From the NCBI RefSeq assembly GCF_023101765.2, contig NC_064229.1, positions 2,608,001 through 2,672,000 of the forward strand: a DNA stretch of 64,000 bases, read 5' to 3'. A program made the position numbers and the translations under genes. This document shows positions 50,441 through 60,300 of this stretch, one piece after another. The notes beneath the pieces are model-generated. The model worked only from the letters and a program-made list of their open reading frames with translations, was not told the DNA's origin and did no database searches. Source of the stretch: Spodoptera frugiperda (lineage: Eukaryota; Arthropoda; Insecta; Lepidoptera; Noctuidae). Position 1 is the first letter of the stretch, and every line of letters starts with the position of its first letter.

Positions 50441-51211
50441 GAACAAAGACATTTGCTGCGTCTAGTATTGGACGAATTATAGCTGTTAATAAAACTGACT
50501 ATCAAACATGGATTTGTTTTAAATATTTACCTAATCTTTTTATCAATCTGCAAACTATTCTGAATAACACCGAAGAAAAATGATTTTAAAACAGCTAAGA
50601 AATAATACTTGAAGAACTTTAATAACCCGCCTCTATGAAGGAAATTAAAATAAGTTATTGATGGCAAACAATCTCGGAACGAAAACAAAAGAACGATGAG
50701 AGCGCAGGAAGGCTGTAGACGGTGTTCAGTCGAAGCTGTGTTGAGAATAACGTGAATTATGTTTTCGTACTTATGAATAAATTACTCAAAAACATAATAA
50801 AAATGACATTTACATCTTACATCATTGTCGTTAGGTAAATGTCACTTTTATAATTACTATAGGCGATCACTAAATCTTCTTATCTTGCAATCTATTATTT
50901 GTTAGATTCTTGTAAAAGTAAATGACTCTTGACATACATTGGGCTCAATCTAAAAACTAATGAAAACTCAGATTTGTAAACCATTCGACCGAAACCAGGC
51001 AAAAAATGTAAAGTATACATATTACATATACATAGACATGAATACCCGTCACACACGTACATCTTGGCAACAAACAGAATGTGAGACGGCGACGGAGTGT
51101 CATCTGAAGAGTGTTATAAATCGCGTCATCTAGACAAGCTCTTAGTGCAAAGCAATCCCTGAAATATTTCAACTTCAGGAAGGAAGCCAGGGAAACTTCC
51201 ACAAACTAGTG

Positions 51212-51225
51212 GCGCCCCCTGCCGC
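51212..51225 (-). promoter_or_regulatory. CTCF-like motif
   Basis: The minus strand reads GCGGCAGGGGGCGC, 12 of 14 consensus positions. Confidence 0.35.
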
Positions 51226-51600
51226 CGCCTTATTAAAACTTGTGAAACTTTCAGTAATTGTACCCAGTGTACATTATTAAGGCGGTGCACTTTAATTTCT
51301 TAGCTTTTCTTTAATTAAAAGTGTATTGGATATCTTTCAGAAATGTTTCTCCGCGGTTCGTGCAACTTGCTCGATTGTGTCTTACATTATTTCTTTCAGG
51401 AACTTACTTCGACTTGTGAAGGCTATTTTACATTTATCTCATTCTTTTGTTAAGTGAACAGCAGTAGGGTGACATTCTCTTATGAATAACGAAACGGATA
51501 ACATTTACTAAGTTATCAATTGCTCTTAATTGGAATAGTAATAACATTTTATCAACTTTGGATTACACGCACGTAGGTATAATTATGATTCCTGAACTAT

Positions 51601-51738
51601 CTAGCGGGTTTATCGGGGCTCTGACTCGAAGCGCAGAAGTAAGAACGGGGTAGTTTTTAGTCAGTAAGAGTCTGATATTCCCTCTCGCCTCGCCCAAGGC
51701 GTGAGAAATAATTGGATGATTTTCCCCCCTTAAAAAAA
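51601..51738 (+). mobile_element. LINE 3'-end fragment, family 5
   Basis: CTAGCGGGTTTATCGGGGC start, GTCAGTAAGAGTCTGATA, ATTGGATGATTTTCCCCCC, then a short A run. Confidence 0.72.
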
Positions 51739-52208
51739 CCTAAAAGACTTAAGTATCATCCCATGTTAGCTTCAGCCTACAACGTACCTGCCTACATAAT
51801 ATAATATTAAAAAAGACAGGAGTTAAAAACTCGCTTACACATGCAAATACTTGGCGAGACTGGAACAAGTTGTAGCGTGTAAGCAACTCGTAAAGTTGTG
51901 TGATACCCTCATTACAGGGTATACTGTTGCCTCACTCACGAAATAATACGTTTTTGAGACTAAGTGACGGTGGGTGGTTTAAAAACGTAATGCGTTTACT
52001 AAGCGGAGGAGACTGAGGAAGTTGTGTTGTAGGTACAAGATTTTGTTTGACGGATAATTAATTATGCTATATAATATGTGAAGTGAAATAAATTGGTTAT
52101 TAACCCGTCGTATGCTGAAGCACTGATCAGTGCGAGACACAATGTGTATTCTATTGTTGTCTCATATACCCGAAGACGAAAGGTTAAGCTTCTGGAAAAG
52201 TAATTAAA

Positions 52209-52381
52209 TCCCAATTTTCCCAATCCCCGATTCCCCAATAACAACCCTTAAATTCCTACCCGCAAAAGACCGGCAACACACTTGTAACGCTTCTGGTGTT
52301 TCGGGTGTCAATGTGCGGCGGCGATTGCTTACCATCGGATGATCCGTCTGCTCGTTTACCGGCTTATACCATACAAAAAAA
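52209..52381 (+). mobile_element. Interspersed repeat family 3, near full length
   Basis: Runs from the C/A-rich CCCAATCCCCGATTCCCC end to GTTTACCGGCTTATACCAT with an A run; well matched to the copy at 42861. Confidence 0.78.
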
Positions 52382-54431
52382 TCTCCCCAATCCCCAATAA
52401 TCGTCAAATTCCTAACTTTCTTGCTCATGAATCGACATTTCTAAGCAAGTTGTTGGTTTTAACACTTTTCAAGTCATTTACAAATCAAACAAACTTCTCT
52501 CGTCCCGGTAATAATTACCTATTGAGTAACAGAATTGAATGTACAAACTCGGTGCGTCCATCTGTAAGCCACCCATCCGTTGTGACAATGAGGTTAAACA
52601 CGATAATGGAATGTCCAAACAAGGCGGAGCCGATGAATTGGACGGTCCTTTCCTCGGCGGAAGCTGTCCTAATGAGGGTCGGCAGGACAGAAGGTAGCCT
52701 CCGATTGTACCCAGTTCCCTGATTAATACCATTGTCACAATATGTACGCAAAACATGGAAGTTTTTGTACATGTGCCATTATTATTTATTTGCAGATTAA
52801 ATGTTGATGGGGGAACATTTTCATGACAATAACCTTACGCTAATGCTTATTATGATAGCCTATACATTACTGCACATATGTTACAGAAAATCCTAACGAA
52901 TAAAACATGCCACATACATTACAAGAAAACCTCAAGACACCAAAGAGACGGTAACTACACAAGCAAGCATAGCACAACTAAAAATACACTCTAACATTAA
53001 GTATTAACATTCATTTTGGAACAAAGTGAGATAATTTGAGGAGGCACCGCTGTGTAATAACAATACCTCATTAAAGCATTTCCTGCCTCAAAGACAGGGT
53101 CTGGTAAAAGCACAGAGTAGTCCTGTGCTTTTACGGAGGGAATTTGCCGCGGTAAGTAAGAGAGGTGTCGCAGGTATAGCACACACCGTTTGAAGTAATG
53201 CCTGGCGCAGGGCTGGGTACACACAGTCCCGGGAGATATTATTAGTATTTATTGCAAAGAGGTGGCGTAATTTGGGTATACCTGATCATAATTTGTGTTT
53301 AATAATGACAGATTTAAAATTGAAGGACTGCGTTCGTTGTGGGTTATTTTTAATACATTATTTTGTGTATTTTCTCATAAGAAGGTGGCAATCGATTACA
53401 TTTTTACTCAGGTATTAGGGCAATAAGCGTGACTATGCTTATGAATCCTCACTGTACCTAATCTCATTATTAAATTATGTATTTTACACTATGAAGTAAG
53501 GTAAAAAGTTGACAATTTTTCAAAATATTATTGGTCTTGACTAATCCCGAAATAAATACTGTTGAAACGATTTCCCATCAATATAAACATACACAAACAT
53601 AGTAAAAAGGAAGTATCAGAGTTTAATAACATAAAAATAAATGTTACGTCGTGTGTCAGCCCTGAACGAGAGCATCATGTTCCGAGCGACATAGCAACAA
53701 ATGACGCGCCGCATCTCGGCGACATATACACAAAGTTTCAGTATTCTTGAAATTATGAACATTTTATTTACACACAGGTTCACTTCTTATATTATAGGTA
53801 CCTAGAATATCTATTAGTATATGTGCAAGCTTTGTGTTGCCTACATGATTGGCATTGGTGAAAGTAGCAACATTGGCACTGGTGCTAAATTAGTATCAAT
53901 ACACTGTGTTAATTTATGCATCCTTGCTAGTCAAAAACCATTTTTTTTGTAAGCTCCTTCTCTTCATATTAAAATGTTGCTACCGTCCGTGCGTCGCAGC
54001 AAGAGTGCCTACTGAAAAGCAGTATTAGGTGACTTGTGTGCCTAGCCTTTACAGAGTAGGTAACTTATTAAGCATGTTTTGCTGTTTGTTTATGCCAATT
54101 TTTTATTGATATTTATGTTGCATCGTACCCGATGTTAAATGAATGTTTTTGTTTCTTTCTTTCTAAAAGTCATGACATTTGTCGTTGTTAACCGTTGACA
54201 AAACTGCACTAATTTGGTTCTGAACTTGGCACGTGTAACTCAAATGAAGAATGTAATAGTAAAAATATGTCGGTCTGTAGATTCAGTTCGATGCCATAAC
54301 ATCGACTGAATGAATAAAACAAATATGAATCACCATAAAGAAGCTACTACATCACACATCTATAGGAAAATGCATTTCATGAGCATCATGTATTCGTATT
54401 CGTGCTAACTCTGACAGTTTCCATTATGGCG
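52382..54431. other. Non-coding stretch
   Basis: No supported gene. Frames near 52339-52772 overlap on both strands without domain evidence. A perfect 12-bp inverted repeat (53104-53115 with 53123-53134, GTAAAAGCACAG arms, 7-nt loop) is present. Confidence 0.5.
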
Positions 54432-54445
54432 CCGGCAGATGGCGC
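54432..54445 (+). promoter_or_regulatory. CTCF-like motif
   Basis: The plus strand reads CCGGCAGATGGCGC, 13 of 14 consensus positions, inside a double GGCGCC context. Confidence 0.4.
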
Positions 54446-55110
54446 CACTGATGTATAGTTTGGGATTTTAAACACGAAAACTTTTCGCTCATCTCTGAGT
54501 TGTGGAGTATTCGACAGTCAGTGTTTTGAGGAACGTTTCAAATTACTGATTGTAGGTATACTGCAATTATTTGTATGAGTTTAATTAATTTTACAAATAC
54601 TCCTTTTTGCTGTAATTTCATTTGGTTGGAAGTTCATTCGTTAATGTTTCGTTAATTTCTATGTTTCACACGTAAATAGTTACTACACCGTTGACCCATC
54701 TACCTCAGCGAGGCCCTCAGACAAAACTTCCGCCACACTTCATCATTTAAACCTAATTGAAATAAACATTCCCATACCTGACATTAAAATAAACTAAACA
54801 CAAACTTTAAACAATAATAAATTTGTTCGTGCGAATGATTTAGTGGGAAACACCTGGAAAACTACTTGATGTTGGCAAAGAGGAAAGTTTAAATTGCATA
54901 TGTAGATTTGATCAGAACAGCTGCACTTTGTCTCCCCCGGGAAGTGAACCGGGGCCTGTTTACTAACTAACGAGTGCCAGGGGAGGGACGGCCACGTAAT
55001 CATGTACAAAGTTCTAGGAATGGGAATGACGATGGTGGACAAGACAGAAATATACAATTAATGGTAGAAGAAGTTAGTGTCAAGGCGAAAGAGTGGTATC
55101 TATATACATA

Positions 55111-55436
55111 CTAGCTGGCCCGGCAAACTTCGTATCGCCTTAAACATTTTCTTCTCACCTTTTAAACTTTCCCTGGACTTCCACAAACAATTTAAGGCCA
55201 AAATTTGCCAAATCGGTCCAGCCGTTCTCGAGTTTTAGCGAGACTAACGAACAGCAATTGATTTTTATATATAGACTAGCTGACCCGGCAAACTTCGTAC
55301 CGCCTCAATAATATTTTTCTCACCTTTTAAACCTTCCTTGGACTTTCACAAATAATTCAAGACCAAAATTTGCTAATACGGTCCGTTTTCAATTTTTTGC
55401 AAGACTAACGAACAGCAATAGATTTTTATATATAGA
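55111..55436 (-). mobile_element. Two Helitron-like elements in perfect tandem
   Basis: Units 55111-55275 and 55276-55436 each run, on the minus strand, from TCTATATATAAAAATC to GTTTGCCGGG.CAGCTAG. The CTAG of one copy abuts the TC of the next with no spacer. Unit lengths are 165 and 161 bp. TC...CTAG ends and an A/T flank suit Helitrons; the family is widespread in Lepidoptera. Confidence 0.78.
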
Positions 55437-56549
55437 GATATAATATAAAGATATAATGATAATCTGGTCTAGACTAGTTAGTAGTTCTAGAGTAATAAAT
55501 AAAATTGGAGTGTCTCTTTGTAATGTAGGTAGATATGTTTCATATAAAATTATTTTATTAATATTTTACCTTATCATCATAGTATTTGTAGTGCAATCAT
55601 GTTTCGAGCTCTTACCTGTAACAACAGAAAACATAATGATAAGTAATGCATCTTAGAAGATTCGAGGAAATAGAAAATCATTCATTTTGTTTTTAAAGCT
55701 AGTATTAGATAAACAGTCCATGCATAGCTAAAAAAATTTAAAAAAACATATTGAATTAGTGTAATTTTCCTTTAAAAAATTACAATGTATAAAAATAAAA
55801 AAAGCTTAGTAAAATTTATTTAGTACGTGCTCAAGTGGAATGTATGCTCAGTACAGCCAGTTAGCAACTAGTTAGGGGAAACTTCGCCAAAGGAAAAACT
55901 CTCGGGGGAGCCTTTTAATCAGTAATTCGTATAACTCGCATAATGATATAGAATTCTTTATTAATGGTCCGTGTACGTAAATCTTATTACTTTTTATATT
56001 GTTTAACATCCAAACTCGTTATAATAAAGTGAATGTTCATCCTCGTTTTTAAATGAAACTAAACGAAAAGGTAAATGACAAATACAAGGTATCATAATCA
56101 TCATAAAATCAACTAAATAACACCTAAATATGATAAAAGTATTTTCCATAAACTAACACACGCACACACGTATTGACGTATCCTGCAATGTCAGCTGTCA
56201 ATAACAATGTCCGCCATCTTGGATTAATCAATCATGTTCCCGCCAAATGGGACTGATTCGTTTTCGAATAGATTCGTCTGATATTTTCTGTATTCAGTCT
56301 ACGAAGCAAATTGGATTTTGGATTGTTATATCATGAATAAAATTATTTGTATTAAAAAGATGGATTTTAGATTAATCATATTTAGGTTTTGATTCAAACC
56401 GTCAAGCTCTAATCGAATAATTAAGTTATTAACTAACTCCCTGCACGTGTAACCACAGTTTGGTAAAATATTATGTTATTCCATTTAATTTTCACACAAC
56501 ACATTTGGAAAATTTCATTTCAACAACAATGGTAACGTTCACGCAGGCT
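55437..56549. other. Non-coding stretch
   Basis: AT-rich, with no supported gene. I see no element of the families above. Confidence 0.5.
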
Positions 56550-56660
56550 TGCACGTAGATGGCGCCACGGAGCGTCATTAGTGGGTCGCACTTCCGGTTC
56601 CGGTGGCTCCCGGCCTGCTTCCGGCCGCCCGCCCCATTGTGGCGGGGACCCCCGATTGTT
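56550..56660. promoter_or_regulatory. GC-rich island upstream of the micro-exon gene
   Basis: About 110 bp is strongly GC-rich inside AT-rich DNA, about 620 bp before the start codon. It contains a TAGATGGCGCC motif (CTCF-like), two adjacent TTCCGG (ETS-like) motifs and short G/C runs, then CATTGT and GATTGTTG (SOX-like) motifs. It could be a promoter or insulator; no coding frame is apparent. Confidence 0.35.
56552..56565 (+). promoter_or_regulatory. CTCF-like motif upstream of the micro-exon gene
   Basis: The plus strand reads CACGTAGATGGCGC, 12 of 14 consensus positions, at the left edge of the GC-rich island. Confidence 0.38.
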
Positions 56661-57184
56661 GCTCTTGTTTTTCAGACATTTTAAATGTAACTTTTATGTC
56701 ATTGTGGTGATAAGTGCTAAAAGGACGAAGGAATTGAAATGTATCGAATGTCGAAATTAAAAGTTCGGTAAAAACGAATCTGCCATTGGGGTGCAGAACA
56801 ATGGCACTTCAGTAGATTCAATTCTAAAATTGTAAGATATAATAATAGTAGAGCAAAATATTCACATCATTTTTTTATCTCAATCTAAGGTGTAAAGAAA
56901 AAGATAAATATGACGGTTATTGCTTCCAAAGAGGACAGGTGGCAGCACGGTGCAGGTGACATATTGACCCACTCCCCGAGTGTCAGACACAACTGTCGCC
57001 AGAACTAGAAGATTGCCATTCCACTTTATAACGTATAAAAAAGTTACGCAAAAATTTAATTAATTCCCTCACATATTTACGCTTCGTTTAAATATATTAA
57101 AATGAGATTAAAAATATATATTATTGTGAATTTAATATACAAATCGATTGGACATACATTTCAATGCGTAAAGGAAAAATGGTT

Positions 57185-57190
57185 TATATA
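57185..57190 (+). promoter_or_regulatory. Candidate TATA box of the micro-exon gene
   Basis: A TATATA motif (in GTTTATATAGAG) lies 86 nt upstream of the start codon. A start site about 30 nt downstream, near 57215, would give a 5' leader of about 60 nt. No clear initiator TCAGT is seen, and no transcript data are available. Confidence 0.4.
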
Positions 57191-57220
57191 GAGCAAGTGT
57201 TGAGGGAGCCGGTATCTTCG

Positions 57221-57240
57221 GTGAGTTGTGCGCAACTCAC
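57221..57240 (+). promoter_or_regulatory. Perfect 8-bp inverted repeat in the predicted 5' leader
   Basis: GTGAGTTG and CAACTCAC flank the loop TGCG, 36 nt before the start codon. It could fold in RNA, or act as a dimeric protein site in DNA. GTGAGT within it also resembles a splice donor, so an unspliced or alternatively spliced leader exon is possible. Confidence 0.45.
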
Positions 57241-57275
57241 TGTTGGGTCCAAAGTTCAGCTCGGGTCCAAGTATC

Positions 57276-57348
57276 ATGGTGAAGATCAAGAGGAGCCTAT
57301 GGCTTCTCTTTGTTTTGGCTGTAGGGGTCCTTGCGCGACCCGATAGCG
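57276..57348 (+). CDS. Exon 1: start codon and signal peptide
   Basis: The 73-nt exon gives 24 codons plus one base. The product starts MVKIKRSLWLLFVLAVGVLA, a basic N-region followed by a 14-residue hydrophobic core ending V-L-A, which suits signal peptidase cleavage before RPDS. The start is chosen because it is the only ATG in this frame giving a signal peptide that joins in frame to all later exons. The donor is GTAAGT, the best of the gene. The match between a classical signal peptide and a phase-1 donor immediately after the cleavage region is typical of secreted-protein genes with shuffled phase-1 modules. Confidence 0.9.
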
Positions 57349-60300
57349 GTAAGTTCAACCATTATTTTACAGTACCGACATAAAACAATGGATGTGTAGA
57401 TAGACCGAAATGATTGGATTTTTTTTTGCATTTTTTTTTTTTTTATTGCGTATGAAGATGACCTATCGACTGCATCATCGCAGTTGGCTGAGCTGCGTAG
57501 CGGCCGCGTATTGGATGTTACAGCTGAAGGTAATATTTTATTTGGTGACGTTTCAATATATTAACGGGCCTATTTTAAGAAGGTAACAATGGGAAACTGT
57601 TTAAATTATTGTTATTATTTAAACCCATATTGAAACAAGTATATTATATTTATTGTACCTTCCACAGATGTAACATCTGAAGATGTAACAGCTGAGGACT
57701 CCGACTCCGATGAGAGTCGAATGTTCAACCCAAACGAGTTGATTGGACTGCCGCTACCCTTAGGTATAGTATTGATATCATTATTCATCAATAGTCAATC
57801 ATCTGCAATATTCCACTGAACTATGGGTTTCCTCTACATATGAAATAATCTCTCCACGCTAAGTTGAGAGTCTTGGTTTATGGAGAAGTGTCATATATAT
57901 CGGATCACGCTGCTATCCATCTACTAACATAAAAGTAAAAACCCAGTCGACTTAAAATAGTGACAAATTAGTATTGTTCTTTGCTATTACTACATGGTAT
58001 TATTAAAATCACAACTAATACATGGAAAAGAGAATTCAGACAGAAATATTGAAAAATGCATACAGAATAACATTTGTACATTTTGGTCCACAGATTCGCT
58101 ACACAAATGTCACTCACAGGGTGAAATGTACTACGAGAAGAGAGGGGCCATATGTTTCGTCTGCGCCTGCTTCAGTTCCTCAATAGGCCTCCTGTACTCC
58201 AAGTGTGTGGCCTGTGACCTGTGCGTGGGTGAGTCACTCATTAGTCTCTATTGCTGCTTTATCTTTTATTTAATTTTGCGGAATGTAATCATTCATTATT
58301 TTCTTCTACAGAGGAACATAATGCGATCCCATTACCTCCTCATCCAGGTAAGTCATTTGTCCATTTATAATGTTTCTTATTATTCTTGTCTCTGTTCCTT
58401 CTGTCTTCTTGTTCAAAGTGTCTATCTCCTTCTGAAGTGCTTGTTTTATCTTGCGTAGCGTGTATTTGGTCATTTTCTTGGTGTTCTTGTTTAGGATGTG
58501 TTGATGACATTTTAATATTGTTCATCTTTGCATTTCGCTTGGTTGAGATCATTTGATTTCTTCAGAGATTAGTATTGCTATTAGTTTCGTGTTTTTATTT
58601 CCGTGTGTTTAGGTGTTGTGTCTGTGTATCGAAGTGAACAAAGATTTTATATATCATTTGTGTTGAAAAGTGAACTAAGTTTGAAGACGACTAACACATA
58701 TTTTTATTAAACTTTAGCTACGCGGTTGGTTTGGAGTCCTAAATTCGGTAAATTATTTTGACTGTAATTTTATTTCTATGAAGTAACCAATTAACTCGCA
58801 ATAACTTATTACAAAAATCTATCTACTATTACAGAATACATTCCCTTACCAGCAATACCCCCACTACTACCATATCCTCAAAAAGGTACGCAACTATTTT
58901 AATTTAACTGGATCAAAAAGAATAATTCAATCATCATAAAAAATGATGCCAGCCGAATTCTTAATTTATGGGAAGTCGATTAAAAATATTCTTTGCCATT
59001 TCAAGACAACATAGAGTTTTTAGCAGGAAGGCCCATAACATAGTACGTTTGTGATGTTCACAAGACCTCTTAAGTACACAATTTTTACTTATACTTTGAT
59101 AGTACCTATTGAATTACTTAGCAAGGATATAACAAAGCATAATCTATATTCACAGAAACACATCCAGAAGCTCCACATCCAGCTGAAGCGCCAGGTACAA
59201 TAGTACTACTAGTTCTGCTGATACCATACGATACCTAGCATTATACTGTTACACTACTACATAATGTATTATGTATTATTCACAGACCTTCAACCACTAT
59301 CTCCTCTACTGCAGCCTGAACAGCCAGGTACAGTTATAAGACCAGTATTGTCTGCACCAGCCCTTTGTGCTCCATTCACTAAATGTACTTCTTTATTTTC
59401 ATTAGCTCCAGAAGTAGCTCCAGAAGCTGGTCCACCAGCACCTCATCCAGGTGATTTCTTGTCTAATTCAAATAATTTGTCATTTGGTGGTTGAAGTTTG
59501 AAGACCTATTTTTTGTATGAATATTTGTTTTCGCAGCGCCATTCACTGAGCCAGATCAACTGCCAGGTACAATAGTCAAATGCAATTATATGACATTTAA
59601 GATCAATTCGTTTGAATCAATCAAGTAAAATTAATAGTACTTCACTATGTTCCTCACAGAGCTGCCTCCTTGGCAACCATGGCATCCATTCCCATCGCCT
59701 CTACATCCAGGTACATTACAACTCTTATGAATACCATGCCATAATAACGATTATGAAAAAAGAATAATTGTTAATTGACTTTATAATTGCCTCTCACAGA
59801 AATACTTCCATCTCCCCCACTGTCACCGCCAGATCAGCCAGGTATATTACAGATTTTAAAGAAAATATTAAAATAAGGAACTGTAACGATCATTTTACAA
59901 AATTGTCCACTGCTTCAACACTAGTATTGTCTGTACTAGCACTTATTGAACGTAATTCTTTATTTTCATTAGCTCCAGAAGTAGCACCAGAAGCCGGTCC
60001 TCCGGCACCTCATCCAGGTGATTTCTTGTCCAATTCAAACTGTTTATGTTTGGTATGATAGGGAGATCAAATTTTTTGATAATTTTTTTGTTTTCGCAGC
60101 GCCTATTCTTGAGCCAGATCAACTACCAGGTACAATAATAAATGAAATTTAAAAGAAAAGGTACCACGGCTAGTTTTATTACTTCGATCAAGTAAAACTA
60201 AAAGTATTTTACTCTGTTCTTTATAGGACTGCATCCATGGCAACCATCTCCATCACCTCTAGGCCCAGGTACATTTCAATTCATTACAGTGATTTTAAGT

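Noticed and set aside
52339..52772. Overlapping frames on both strands, up to 127 codons
   Set aside because: Opposite-strand overlap without a domain, and the left part lies on a repeat.
57164..57346. 60-codon plus-strand frame overlapping exon 1
   Set aside because: It reads exon 1 in a different frame, lacks a signal peptide and starts upstream of the TATA-like motif.
57994..58458. 154-codon plus-strand frame over exons 4-5
   Set aside because: It uses the exon 4 frame but runs through introns 3, 4 and 5; splice signals, cassette logic and cysteine spacing favour the exon model.
59264..60058. Frames of 76 and 96 codons over exons 8-9 and 12-13
   Set aside because: Read-through of short introns that happen to be open; the exons inside are already in the gene model.
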